Below are positions 34,701-41,752 of a stretch of 64,000 nucleotides of DNA, piece after piece. The notes beneath the pieces were generated by a model, which was not told the DNA's origin, searched no databases, and was given only the letters and a program-made list of their open reading frames with translations. The stretch's first letter is position 1; each line of letters opens with the position of its first letter. Source of the stretch: an uncultured Alphaproteobacteria bacterium (GTDB lineage Bacteria > Pseudomonadota > Alphaproteobacteria > Rs-D84); contig CALXWY010000003.1 of the NCBI GenBank assembly GCA_944392535.1, positions 1-64,000 of the forward strand. Reading direction: 5' to 3'. The position numbers and the translations under genes were made by a program.

Positions 34701-35297
34701 AATGTAAATATATTGGTTCTGGATACCGAAGGGTATTCAAATACTGGTGGTCAACAATCCAAAGCAACCCCGTTTGGCGCCAGTATGAAATTCGCAATCG
34801 GTGGCAAAGAACACGCCAAAAAAGATTTGGGTATGATTGCCATGATGTCAGGGGCATACGTTGCGCAAATTGCGTTGGGGGCAAATACCCCCCAGGCGAT
34901 TCGTGCATTTCGTGAAGCCGAAGCGTTCCCAGGACCGTCAATAATCTTGGCATATGCACCGTGTATTGCGCATGGGTTTGCGTTGCAAAATGCCGTGGAA
35001 CACGAAACACAAATGGTAAATACTGGTGCGTGGCCGTTATATCGGTTTGACCCGTCGTTGATTATTGATGGACACAGTCCGCTGACGATGGATTCAAATG
35101 TGGACAATCCGACGCCACTGGAAGATTTCTTGAAAACAGAAAGTCGTTTTGGTGCAGCGCGTGCGGCAAATCCGCATTTTGACCGATTGGTTGAAGAAGC
35201 CAAGGAAAATAACCATTATCGCAGCGAATTAAAGAAGTATATTGCACACTTTGCAATGAAAAATTCGCCCGAGGTTAAAGAAAACGGCGAAGGCTGA
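31791..35297 (+). CDS. nifJ: Pyruvate:ferredoxin (flavodoxin) oxidoreductase
   Basis: 1168 aa, a single-chain PFOR that oxidises pyruvate and CoA to acetyl-CoA and CO2 while reducing ferredoxin or flavodoxin. Domains in order: N-terminal pyrimidine-binding domain (YPITPSSTMGELADEW), CoA-binding and gamma domains, two 4Fe-4S sites (CIQCGKCSALCP from Cys686, CTGCNICVTNCP from Cys744), and the TPP-binding domain (CAGCGETPY, GDGWAYDIGYGGLDHVL, DTEGYSNTGGQ). The proximal-cluster Cys of the last domain is present. Single transcription unit with its own promoter and terminator. This oxygen-sensitive enzyme indicates anaerobic pyruvate metabolism. Confidence 0.97.
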   Translation: MANLIVDGNWAAADVAYRCVDFAAIYPITPSSTMGELADEWSFQHKKNIWGAIPQIIEMQSEGGAAGAMHGALQMGALATTFTASQGLLLMIPNMYKIAGEQTPFVMHVAARALATHALSIFGDHSDVMSVRQTGFALLSSHNVQQAHDMAAIAHAATIRARVPFLHFFDGFRTSHEESRLDRVTDDVLREMLPDDLVLKNRARGMTPDKPTVRGTAQNPDVFFQSREAANPLYAKTPEIVQECMDKFAELTGRKYNLVDYVGDPNAENVIVAMGSACETIEETMAHLPAGLGVLKIHLYRPFPRDAFLAALPKTVKRIAVLDRCKEPGALGEPLYQDVKTVVGDSVAVYGGRYGLGSKEFKPRDVKAVYENLMRGTLHHNFTVGIEDDLSELSLKTDPAFAIEDPNFKTAILYGIGSDGTVGAVKNIVKIVGENSDLYPQSYAVYDSKKSGGLTASHIRFSDAPIKSQYLVEVADFISVSNFMIAQRFDVFRGLRPGGTVMINTSLEPDVAFANLPRDTQEHLMRLHARVFFLNANAAAAELGLGNRINTFIMLNFFNLTHVIEPSVAAESAKIAIEKTYKKKGMNVVEANWAAVDKAADYLHEYILPSSVSNFAPDFIPAMTSDAPAEIAGTLGEMAAQRGDALPVSRFRVDGLFGAGQYPVGTSKYEKRAISERVATVDLEKCIQCGKCSALCPHAAIRIKVMTPEQADQARADGVIVVPMKTPELGPDMYYTLNISPADCTGCNICVTNCPVHALSMMALKDAGDQQRAFDAAQKIHDIPREKLNLNIPKHVELLPHYFEFPGACAGCGETPYIKMMSHLFGDRMIVANATGCSSIYGANLPTTPWTSDANGRGPAWSNSLFEDNAEYGLGMRIALNQKRDTLKGLLFELNIPNVEEMFAERDPDKQRKIEENLRAQLDKIDSPRAALARSLVGEIVDKSVWIIGGDGWAYDIGYGGLDHVLHSGENVNILVLDTEGYSNTGGQQSKATPFGASMKFAIGGKEHAKKDLGMIAMMSGAYVAQIALGANTPQAIRAFREAEAFPGPSIILAYAPCIAHGFALQNAVEHETQMVNTGAWPLYRFDPSLIIDGHSPLTMDSNVDNPTPLEDFLKTESRFGAARAANPHFDRLVEEAKENNHYRSELKKYIAHFAMKNSPEVKENGEG

Positions 35298-35298
35298 A

Positions 35299-35326
35299 AA
35301 AGCGGGGCGTATGCCCCGTTTGTTTT
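35299..35326 (+). terminator. Terminator after nifJ
   Basis: A GC-rich 6-bp stem (35303-35308 with 35313-35318), a GTAT loop, an A-run before and a T-rich tract after. Confidence 0.8.
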
Positions 35327-35415
35327 TATGCAAATATTGTTATCGGTTGGGTGGGGCGGGCGATGAACTGTTTTTTCTGTTGCATCGTGGGCGTTGTGTG
35401 GTGTACATTTGGGGT

Positions 35416-35847
35416 ATGAAAAAATTATTGATGTTTTTTATTGTCGCTGTCTTGGGCGCATGCACGTTCCAGGTCAAACATCGCGGATATGTTTTTCCGC
35501 CTGATTTGGAAACAGTGGTTGCGGATATTAAAACAACAACGCAATTGCAAAATGAAATTGGATCGCCCCAGGTTAAAACAATATACGGTGATGATGTCTG
35601 GATTTACTACGGGGCCGATGAAAATTATCGTGGACCGTTGCCATTGAAATATGATAATCGTACAGTGCTGTTGGCGTGGGTTGATGGGGCGCGCGTGACA
35701 GATATTCGGATTCTGTATGATGATGATTTGCCGGATATTATTATTTCCGAAGATGAAACAGAAATTCCAGCCGCGATTGAATTAAATGCGTTACAGGAAT
35801 TGTTTAATAATGTTGGGCGCTTTTCGCCAGCGGGGCTGGGGCAATAA
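35416..35847 (+). CDS. bamE: BamE/OmlA-like outer-membrane lipoprotein
   Basis: 143 aa from the ATG at 35416. Signal peptide with lipobox LGAC (Cys15). The mature part has the SmpA/OmlA fold pattern of alphaproteobacterial BamE: RGYVFPPDLETVVADIKTTTQLQNEIGSPQVKTIYG, then alternating strands (VWIYYG). BamE is a lipoprotein subunit of the BAM complex that inserts beta-barrels, fitting a genome rich in barrels. The upstream frame extension is not credible. Own terminator follows. Confidence 0.82.
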   Translation: MKKLLMFFIVAVLGACTFQVKHRGYVFPPDLETVVADIKTTTQLQNEIGSPQVKTIYGDDVWIYYGADENYRGPLPLKYDNRTVLLAWVDGARVTDIRILYDDDLPDIIISEDETEIPAAIELNALQELFNNVGRFSPAGLGQ

Positions 35848-35851
35848 TTGA

Positions 35852-35877
35852 AAATGCGGTGTGCAGCCGCATTTTTT
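35852..35877 (+). terminator. Terminator after bamE
   Basis: An 8-bp stem (35852-35859 with 35867-35874) and a run of 7 T. Confidence 0.8.
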
Positions 35878-35940
35878 TGTTAAAAGTCGTTTGCAAAAGA
35901 TGTCTGAAATGTGTAGAATATGTATAAAAGAGAATATGTC

Positions 35941-36504
35941 ATGAAAAAAATTATGTTTCATTATTTTATGCTGATAGGTGTCTTTCTGGGGGCGACGGGT
36001 GCGATGGCGGCCGAAGAAAAATTTTCATGTGGGCCGGGGTATGTTCTGGTGTCGCACAGTGATGTTGATGATATTGATGCCGCGGAATGTCAAAAACTGT
36101 GGTGTCGGGATTTAGAAACAGGTGATGTCATGGGCAGTGGCGATTCCCCAAAGGCTGGATATCAATTAACCACATATCCGAATGAACTGTGTGACGCAAA
36201 TGGTACGTGCATAGAGTGCTTTGGTGACCGCGTCTGGTGCAAGGGCGAAGCCCCAGGAATATGGAACCCGGAATATGGCGCATATACGTACAACGGTTCT
36301 GATGATGGAACGCGTACATCATATCGCGATGGTGGATGTTTTATGTGGCGTGTTCCAGAAGAAGAAAAAATAACGTGCCCAGATGGGCAAGTTGCTATGA
36401 AAAACAGTGCTGGTGAATGGGTTTGCGCGGCACCGACATCTGGAAATATTGTTGGCGACCGGGGATCAACAATTCGTCGCCCGGCGACAATATTGCGACG
36501 CTGA
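35941..36504 (+). CDS. Secreted Cys-rich protein, unknown function
   Basis: 187 aa from the ATG at 35941; a signal peptide ends at AMA. The mature part has about 10 Cys, mostly paired in short loops (CQKLWC, CDANGTCIEC, CPDGQ), aromatic residues, and a basic tail (STIRRPATILRR) after a disordered Ser/Gly stretch. No recognised domain. Single-gene unit with a terminator. Its style matches the other Cys-rich secreted proteins in the window. Confidence 0.75.
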   Translation: MKKIMFHYFMLIGVFLGATGAMAAEEKFSCGPGYVLVSHSDVDDIDAAECQKLWCRDLETGDVMGSGDSPKAGYQLTTYPNELCDANGTCIECFGDRVWCKGEAPGIWNPEYGAYTYNGSDDGTRTSYRDGGCFMWRVPEEEKITCPDGQVAMKNSAGEWVCAAPTSGNIVGDRGSTIRRPATILRR

Positions 36505-36514
36505 TATGGAATAT

Positions 36515-36550
36515 AAATCGCCTGGGGGAAAAACGGGCGATTTTATTTTT
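36515..36550 (+). terminator. Terminator after the 35941 gene
   Basis: An 8-bp stem (36515-36522 with 36536-36543), a 13-base loop and a T-rich tract. Confidence 0.7.
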
Positions 36551-36562
36551 TGGTCCAATTAT

Positions 36563-36590
36563 TTGTTTTTCTGGATTTTTGTGGTATAAT
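36563..36590 (+). promoter_or_regulatory. Promoter of carD
   Basis: TTGTTT (36563-36568), a 16-bp spacer and a perfect TATAAT (36585-36590) preceded by TGG, giving the extended -10 TGgTATAAT. Confidence 0.65.
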
Positions 36591-36636
36591 ACGGGGGATT
36601 AGAGAGAATGGCAACAGTATAAAGGTATCTTGAACT

Positions 36637-37206
36637 ATGCCAAGTAAAAAGTTAGATTTTAAAGCAGGTCAGTACGTTGTCTATCCAACCCAGGGTGTTG
36701 GAAAATTGGTCCGGGTGGAAGAGCAAACGGTTGGCGGCCAGAAAATAAAAATGCTGGTGATTGATTTTGAACGCAATCATATGACATTGCGTGTGCCAGT
36801 TGAACGGGCCGAAATTTCTGGGTTGCGTCCATTGACGTCGGTAAAAAAAATGGACGAAGCGATTGCGTCGGCCAAGGGCAAGGCGGGGGCAAAACGAATG
36901 ATATGGGCACGGCGTGCCGCACAGTATGAAGAAAATATAAATTCTGGCGATCCAATGAAATTGGCCGAAGTGGTTCGTGATTTGCAGCGACGCAATCCGT
37001 CAGATACAATGACATTTTCGGCGCGCCAGTTGTATTTGCGTGCGCTGGAACGCATGGCCCAAGAATTTGCCGTGTTACACAAGATTGATTTGGATGCTGC
37101 GTCTGAAAAAATAGAAGATATTTTGGGGGTGCCCAAGGAAATAGATTTGAATGCGGTGGATTCTGATGACGAAGATGATGAAGATTTGTCTGATGATGAT
37201 GAATAA
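36637..37206 (+). CDS. carD: CarD family transcription regulator
   Basis: 189 aa. An N-terminal CarD/TRCF RNA-polymerase-interacting domain (FKAGQYVVYPTQGVGKLVRVEEQTVGGQKIKMLVIDFE) is followed by the helical DNA-binding part (WARRAAQYEENINSGDPMKLAEVVRDL..). The last ~25 residues are strongly acidic (DSDDEDDEDLSDDDE). CarD-type proteins bind the beta subunit and stabilise open complexes, mainly at rRNA and housekeeping promoters. Ends at a terminator shared with convergent lptB. Confidence 0.95.
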   Translation: MPSKKLDFKAGQYVVYPTQGVGKLVRVEEQTVGGQKIKMLVIDFERNHMTLRVPVERAEISGLRPLTSVKKMDEAIASAKGKAGAKRMIWARRAAQYEENINSGDPMKLAEVVRDLQRRNPSDTMTFSARQLYLRALERMAQEFAVLHKIDLDAASEKIEDILGVPKEIDLNAVDSDDEDDEDLSDDDE

Positions 37207-37207
37207 A

Positions 37208-37231
37208 AAATCCCGCAATCGCGGGATTTTT
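37208..37231. terminator. Bidirectional terminator carD / lptB
   Basis: A 6-bp GC stem (37211-37216 with 37221-37226), AATC loop, A-run before and T-run after. The lptB stop codon (37230-37232) overlaps it. Confidence 0.85.
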
Positions 37232-37958
37232 ACATCACAAAATTTTCACCAAGGTATACTTTTTTAACCATTTCATCTTTGACAATTTCCGCGGTTGTTC
37301 CATGTTTTAATATTTTCCCGTCGTGTAACACATAACTGCGGTCGGTGATTCCCAATGTTTCGCGTACATTATGGTCGGTTATAATGACGCCCAGTCCACG
37401 ATTTTTTAATTGGGACACCAAATCACGTATTTCGTTTACCGCAATTGGGTCAATCCCAGCAAAAGGTTCGTCCAGCAAAATAAATTTCGGGTCGTTGGCC
37501 AACGCGCGCGCAATTTCAACACGACGACGTTCGCCCCCCGATAATGATGTTGCCGGACTGCGTCGCAGGGCGGATATTGAAAATTCATCAAGCAATGCGT
37601 CCAGTTTTTGTTTGCGTTTTTTCTTGCTGGGTTCCACAACTTCCAGAATTGCCATTATGTTTTGTTCCACCGTCAGACCGCGAAAAACGCTGTTTTCCTG
37701 GGGCAGATAGCCGATGTGCAGGCGTGCGCGTTGGTAAAATGGCAAGTGCGTTATATCCTGGGAATTCAAAAAGATTTGTCCACCGGTTGCGGTTAATTGT
37801 CCGGTTATGCAATAAAATGCCGTCGTTTTGCCCGCACCGTTCGGCCCCAACAGACCAACAGATTCACCCTGGCGGGCGTACATGGATATGTCGCGCAGAA
37901 CCATGCGTTTACCATACGATTTTGATAAATGTTCAATACGTAATACAGATTGTTTCAT
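37230..37958 (-). CDS. lptB: LPS export ABC transporter ATPase LptB
   Basis: 242 aa. Walker A GPNGAGKTT, signature LSGGERRRVEIARAL, Walker B FILLDEPFAGID and a switch His in DHNVRETL. LptB powers extraction of LPS from the inner membrane with LptF/LptG and LptC. Its start overlaps the lptC stop by 4 bp (ATGA-type coupling). The lptA gene usually lying between lptC and lptB is absent here. Confidence 0.95.
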   Translation of the reverse strand: MKQSVLRIEHLSKSYGKRMVLRDISMYARQGESVGLLGPNGAGKTTAFYCITGQLTATGGQIFLNSQDITHLPFYQRARLHIGYLPQENSVFRGLTVEQNIMAILEVVEPSKKKRKQKLDALLDEFSISALRRSPATSLSGGERRRVEIARALANDPKFILLDEPFAGIDPIAVNEIRDLVSQLKNRGLGVIITDHNVRETLGITDRSYVLHDGKILKHGTTAEIVKDEMVKKVYLGENFVM

Positions 37959-38455
37959 AATTTTATCACCAATTCGTCTGTTAATACCCTGTCCCCATTG
38001 CTGGAATTTATACGCACATTATCCATCAATGTAATTGTCTTTGTGTTGCGGTTGTATTCACCGCGATCGGCCGTTATGTCATCTGTGACATATTGGCCAT
38101 CAGATTCGTGATTAATTGTCCCCGATACGTCGTCCAGAAATATTATTCCAGGATTTTCATATTCTTGGCGACCAGTGGCGGCATATATTTTGAATGGTTG
38201 GCCGTTTTCGTCTGTGCCAGAAAATTTTGCATCGGACATCTTGAACTGGTTACTGACAATATCCGTCATGTTTATCGCAGATATCGGTGTCCACAATATC
38301 TGGCGCGTGAACAACGCGCCGGCAATTAATGCCGCAACCATAACCAGACCCCATCCAGTGAAAAAAAATTGCCACAGGCGTTTCCAACGTCTGTGTTTCA
38401 TGAATATTATAAAACTTCGTTTATCGCGTTGCACGACGTCAGTGTAGCGCGGCAT
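37955..38455 (-). CDS. lptC: LPS export protein LptC
   Basis: 166 aa. One N-terminal membrane segment (about 30-50, FTGWGLVMVAALIAGALF), then a periplasmic beta-jellyroll of the LptC/OstA type (MSDAKFSGTDENGQPFKIYAATGRQ.., DDITADRGEYN, MDNVRINSSNG). LptC accepts LPS from LptB2FG and hands it to LptA. Four-base overlap with lptB. At 166 aa it is slightly short but complete. Confidence 0.88.
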   Translation of the reverse strand: MPRYTDVVQRDKRSFIIFMKHRRWKRLWQFFFTGWGLVMVAALIAGALFTRQILWTPISAINMTDIVSNQFKMSDAKFSGTDENGQPFKIYAATGRQEYENPGIIFLDDVSGTINHESDGQYVTDDITADRGEYNRNTKTITLMDNVRINSSNGDRVLTDELVIKL

Positions 38456-38497
38456 AAAACAAAAAGCAATTTTTATATTTATTATAATATTTTTTTA

Positions 38498-38506
38498 TGC
38501 TATAAT
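38498..38506 (+). promoter_or_regulatory. Extended -10 promoter
   Basis: TGcTATAAT is a perfect extended -10. The first ATG (38509) is only 2 bases after it and would lie upstream of the transcript start, which supports the ATG at 38521 as the real start. Confidence 0.55.
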
Positions 38507-38520
38507 TCATGGCAAGAGAG

Positions 38521-39300
38521 ATGAATAGATTTTTTACGTGCTTTGTCGGAATTGCGTTCGGTGCGATGTGTGTCGTGCCGGTCGGTGCGGTTACTATTAC
38601 CAAGGCGGCACCAGTTGCAGAACAAGAATCATCGGCGGCGTCTGGGGCGTCCAGTTTGGTGCCAACGGTGTTGGGACTGGTTGGCGGGATTCAGCAATTA
38701 ACAGCACAACAGAAAGAATTGGATGCACAGTGTGTCCCCAGTAATCAGGAAATTACATTTGTAAATAATATCATGAAAGAATGGGCAAAAACAGGCGCAA
38801 TGAGTGCCGAAGATGTTAAGCGCAGATTGGGGCGCAGCCCTTGCACATCCACCAGTTATAATACCCAGGTAATGTTATATGCATCAACAGGACAAATGGA
38901 TATCTGTTATGATACATTTAATGACGGCGGCATGATTTGGGATGGGTATCCCAAGGTTGGTTATGCGACGTATTGTGAAGATGGGGCATTGCAGTGCAGT
39001 AATAAAAAAACAATGTCTGATATATATGAAATATTTAATCTGATTGATTTTACGGATGCGGATTATAACAGCAGTGAACTGACAATGGCGGCCCGTTTGA
39101 TGAATAAAATAGAACAGTGCTCAACCGCGCGTTTAAGTGCCAAAAAACGTGAATTGTGGGGCGAATTCTTGGTTGATACGGTCAGCAGTCTGGGACAGCC
39201 AACAAATACCGGTACAATTATGGAACAAGTCAGTGCGATTTCTGGTGGCGGTGCGTTGGGAACAATCGGCAGTTTTGCAACGTCACTGCTGGCGAATTAA
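38521..39300 (+). CDS. Secreted protein, unknown function
   Basis: 259 aa from the ATG at 38521, chosen because the -10 element sits directly upstream of the earlier ATG at 38509, and because AGAGAG precedes 38521. Signal peptide ends near VGA. The mature protein is helical with an Ala/Ser-rich start, six Cys in the centre (CVPSNQ, CTSTSYN, CYDTF, CEDGALQC) and a Gly-rich hydrophobic C-terminus (ISGGGALGTIGSFATSLL). No family recognised. It lies upstream of the OmpA-type lipoprotein, which has its own promoter. Confidence 0.7.
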   Translation: MNRFFTCFVGIAFGAMCVVPVGAVTITKAAPVAEQESSAASGASSLVPTVLGLVGGIQQLTAQQKELDAQCVPSNQEITFVNNIMKEWAKTGAMSAEDVKRRLGRSPCTSTSYNTQVMLYASTGQMDICYDTFNDGGMIWDGYPKVGYATYCEDGALQCSNKKTMSDIYEIFNLIDFTDADYNSSELTMAARLMNKIEQCSTARLSAKKRELWGEFLVDTVSSLGQPTNTGTIMEQVSAISGGGALGTIGSFATSLLAN

Positions 39301-39327
39301 GGGTGTTGGTGCAGGTGATTTTTATAC

Positions 39328-39356
39328 TTTACTAATATTGCTGAAAATCGTATAAT
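39328..39356 (+). promoter_or_regulatory. Promoter of the OmpA-type lipoprotein gene
   Basis: TTTACT (39328-39333), a 17-bp spacer and a perfect TATAAT (39351-39356), 26 bp before the ATG. Confidence 0.55.
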
Positions 39357-39382
39357 AACAGTAATTATGGAAAGGAATCTTT

Positions 39383-40927
39383 ATGAAAAATAAATCTGTT
39401 ATGTCTTGGCGTTTTTTATCATATGCATTGGCAATGGTATCGGCGGTCGCGTTGGGGGGCTGTGCCGGCAGTAATACGGATGGTGCGTATGTGCCAATGG
39501 AAACACCAACGGTTGATTATATTGAAACGTTGGATGTTTATTCGGCACCACACCAGGATTCCTTTTTGAACCAGTTGGCGATGAATTATCGGTCGTATGC
39601 AATATATAATGCGCGTACCAGTGGATATCCAGAAATGGGCGAATTGTTTGCACAAAAGGCTGTGGCGGCGTTCGCTGGGGAATTGCCGTTTCCAGAAACA
39701 CTGGAAAATTGGCCGGTGGCAGATGAACAAGAATCGTTTGCGTTGTATTCGGCGTATAATGATTTGATGACACAATTGCAAAATGATGCCAGTATGACAA
39801 ATCCGCAGTTGGCAGCCGAAGCCCAGGCAAAGTTTGATTGCTGGTTGTCGGCAACCGCCAGTGGACAATTTGCAACCGCGAACGAGTGTCGTGACCGGTA
39901 TTATAAAACAATGAATGCATTGCGGGATTGTGTTGGTGGCAAGGTTATCAGTAACAATACTGCGCAGTTGATGCAGACAACACAAACAACGTCTGAAACA
40001 ACAGTTACGGAAAATTCTGGGACAATGACGGTTGCGGTTGAACGCAGCAGGGATGTTAATGCGTATTACCCAGACACCCGTAATCTGGCAGAGATGCGTA
40101 CTGCGTCCAAGGCGCGCGAAGGGGTCATAATTGTTAATAATGTTAATGTGCCAGAACATTTGATTAATCCGGTGCCAGTTCAACCGATGGTATTTAATCA
40201 GAATATTTATGGCGGTGACAAAACCATGAATGACAGCAGTGTGACAAATGAATGCACCGGTGGGGTCAATTGCCCACAACCACAACCACAACCACAACCG
40301 CAATTACAAGAAGAACAAATTCCGGCGGTCAGTGACGAAGTTGTTACACGTGAAGAATTTATAAATATGATGATGGCAATGCGCGCAGAATTGGCGGCGA
40401 TTAATGCACGGCTGGACCAAATCCAGGCGGCAAATGATGAAAAAACCATCATAAAAGTTCAGCAAATTCCGTTGGAACCCAAACAGCATGTTATGGAAGA
40501 AGTCTTGGAAATTCGTTTTGATTTTGATAAATCAACGATAAAGCCGGAATATGAAGAACTGATAAGACAGTTGGCCACAGCAACCCAGAATAATAAAAAT
40601 ATCAAGGTGTCTGTTGTTGGACATACCGATACAATGGGAACCAATGATTATAATTATGCGTTGGGTGGTCGGCGTGCCGAAGCGGTTCAGAAAATGTTGA
40701 TTAAATATGGTATCCCGGCCAGTCAAATTGTTGCGGTGTCGGCCGGTGAAGAAGGTTTGGCCGTTCAAACAGGTGATGGTGTTGCGAATGCCGCAAATCG
40801 CCGTGTGCGGGTTGTCAAGGAAGTTCACTATACAGAACCAGCAAAACAGGCGCCTATTGCGGTCGTTGAAGAATATGTCGCACCGGCCGACAGCGCAGTT
40901 TGCGGAATGTATGGATGCGAGCAATAG
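39383..40927 (+). CDS. OmpA-family (Pal-like) outer-membrane lipoprotein
   Basis: 514 aa. Lipoprotein signal with lipobox in ALGGC (Cys about 27). A helical, Cys-containing N-terminal region of unknown type is followed by a short Pro-Gln repeat linker (PQPQPQPQ, near residue 298), a coiled-coil helix (FINMMMAMRAELAAINARLDQIQ) and a C-terminal OmpA-like peptidoglycan-binding domain (IRFDFDKSTIKPEYEELI, VVGHTDTMGTNDYNYALGGRRAEAV, NRRVRVV). It should tether the outer membrane to the wall. AAAGGA ribosome site. The long N-terminal part distinguishes it from ordinary Pal. Confidence 0.9.
   Translation: MKNKSVMSWRFLSYALAMVSAVALGGCAGSNTDGAYVPMETPTVDYIETLDVYSAPHQDSFLNQLAMNYRSYAIYNARTSGYPEMGELFAQKAVAAFAGELPFPETLENWPVADEQESFALYSAYNDLMTQLQNDASMTNPQLAAEAQAKFDCWLSATASGQFATANECRDRYYKTMNALRDCVGGKVISNNTAQLMQTTQTTSETTVTENSGTMTVAVERSRDVNAYYPDTRNLAEMRTASKAREGVIIVNNVNVPEHLINPVPVQPMVFNQNIYGGDKTMNDSSVTNECTGGVNCPQPQPQPQPQLQEEQIPAVSDEVVTREEFINMMMAMRAELAAINARLDQIQAANDEKTIIKVQQIPLEPKQHVMEEVLEIRFDFDKSTIKPEYEELIRQLATATQNNKNIKVSVVGHTDTMGTNDYNYALGGRRAEAVQKMLIKYGIPASQIVAVSAGEEGLAVQTGDGVANAANRRVRVVKEVHYTEPAKQAPIAVVEEYVAPADSAVCGMYGCEQ
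40273..40302 (+). repeat. Hexanucleotide repeat encoding Pro-Gln
   Basis: About five tandem copies of CCACAA-type hexamers inside the OmpA-type gene, encoding a Pro-Gln linker. Each slip adds or removes one Pro-Gln pair without shifting frame, so only linker length would vary. Confidence 0.7.
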
Positions 40928-40946
40928 GGGGCAGGGTAAAAAGCAC

Positions 40947-40975
40947 TTGACAAAAAAATATATATAGTATATGTT
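40947..40975 (+). promoter_or_regulatory. Promoter of the 48-aa gene
   Basis: A perfect TTGACA (40947-40952), a 17-bp spacer and TATGTT (40970-40975). The spacer is almost pure A/T. Confidence 0.6.
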
Positions 40976-41013
40976 TTGTTTGTCAGAGAGATGTTGGTAA
41001 AGAGGCATTGAAC

Positions 41014-41160
41014 ATGACAGATATGGTAAATAAGTTTAATAAAGCCAAGGCCGCAATTGATAAAAGTGCGGGGTACAAAAAGGGTATGGCGGTGTTTAAT
41101 TTGGCGGATGCATTTGGCAAGCGTGGTGTCAATGTCGTTAATCATCAGAATGAAAAATAA
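41014..41160 (+). CDS. Small basic protein, 48 aa
   Basis: The ORF is short but fully equipped: own promoter, AAAGAGG ribosome site 7 nt before the ATG, 48 codons (MTDMVNKFNKAKAAIDKSAG and on) and a strong terminator right after. The product is soluble and Lys/Ala-rich, beginning with an amphipathic helix (VNKFNKAKAAIDKS) followed by MAVFNLADAFGKRGVNVV. No signal peptide or membrane segment, no Cys, no recognised family. It might be a nucleic-acid-binding or regulatory small protein, but that is only an inference from charge. Confidence 0.65.
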   Translation: MTDMVNKFNKAKAAIDKSAGYKKGMAVFNLADAFGKRGVNVVNHQNEK

Positions 41161-41173
41161 GCAGGTATGTAAT

Positions 41174-41204
41174 AAAAAATGGGGCATGTCCCCATTTTTT
41201 ATTT
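41174..41204 (+). terminator. Terminator of the 48-aa gene
   Basis: An 11-bp stem (41174-41184 with 41190-41200) with A-rich and T-rich ends and a T-rich tail. Confidence 0.85.
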
Positions 41205-41227
41205 TAATAATTTTATTGTTCTGACGT

Positions 41228-41251
41228 AATGCCCCGGGCGTGGGCCCGATG
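41228..41251 (+). repeat. IS left-end hairpin repeat
   Basis: Contains CGGGC-GTGG-GCCCG, a 5-bp stem with a 4-base loop; direct match to the right-end copy at 41713-41736. Confidence 0.7.
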
Positions 41252-41290
41252 GATGCAGACAACCCAAATCTTTTGTTCTAAGACATTGGT

Positions 41291-41752
41291 GTGGAATTAA
41301 CGTTCAGTTCACATTATGTCTATCGCTGTCGCTGTCACATAGTTTTACCGACCAAATACCGTCGTAAAATATTCAATGATGACACGTTCAGTTTTTTCAA
41401 GAAATGCGTAGAAATAATAAGTAAACGTTACCCACAGATAGAAATAAACCATGATAGAGACCATGTACATATGTTGATATCAGTAGCACCGTCAATATCT
41501 GTGGGTAACGCAGTTCGTATAATAAAAACAAATACCATCAGGCAGATGAGAGAATGGGACGCATTTCTTGGAAAAACATATTTTAGACACGACAGTATTT
41601 GGTCTGATGGGTATTTTGTATCAACGGCGGGGATAGACGAAACGATAATCAAAAAATATATTGAACAACAGGGGCAAAAAGATTTGGGACGACTGAAAGT
41701 CGTGTGGTGGCCAATACCCCAGGTGTGGGCCCGGTGCGTTATTATTTTTTAG
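41291..41752 (+). CDS. tnpA: IS200-type transposase TnpA (Y1, HUH)
   Basis: 153 aa from GTG 41291. It has the IS200 opening pattern (YRCRCHIVLPTKYRRKIF), the metal-binding HUH motif His58-Val-His60 in DRDHVHMLI, and the nucleophile Tyr123 in IIKKYIEQQGQ, so it appears catalytically intact. It moves single-stranded DNA by peel-and-paste. The C-terminal 15 or so residues are encoded by the right-end hairpin and flanking DNA, so the stop may be supplied by the insertion site. The last 11 bases overlap the stop end of the convergent small membrane-protein gene. Confidence 0.92.
   Translation: MELTFSSHYVYRCRCHIVLPTKYRRKIFNDDTFSFFKKCVEIISKRYPQIEINHDRDHVHMLISVAPSISVGNAVRIIKTNTIRQMREWDAFLGKTYFRHDSIWSDGYFVSTAGIDETIIKKYIEQQGQKDLGRLKVVWWPIPQVWARCVIIF
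41713..41736 (+). repeat. IS right-end hairpin repeat
   Basis: Right-end copy of the 24-nt element at 41228-41251, same orientation, lying inside the 3' part of tnpA. Confidence 0.7.

Larger units (their letters stand above)
41228..41752 (+). mobile_element. Minimal IS200/IS605-type insertion sequence
   Basis: About 510 bp with one Y1 transposase. Two near-identical 24-nt end sequences, 41228-41251 and 41713-41736 (20 of 24 bases equal, differences all transitions), each form a GC-rich hairpin around GTGGGCCCG, as expected for the single-strand ends used by Y1 transposases. Only the transposase is present; no accessory tnpB. The transposase stop codon (41750-41752) falls after the right-end hairpin. 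Exact cleavage sites cannot be fixed without an empty-site comparison. Confidence 0.78.

Noticed and set aside
35311..35415. N-terminal extension of the BamE-like ORF
   Set aside because: It overlaps the nifJ terminator and destroys the lipoprotein signal; the ATG at 35416 fits.
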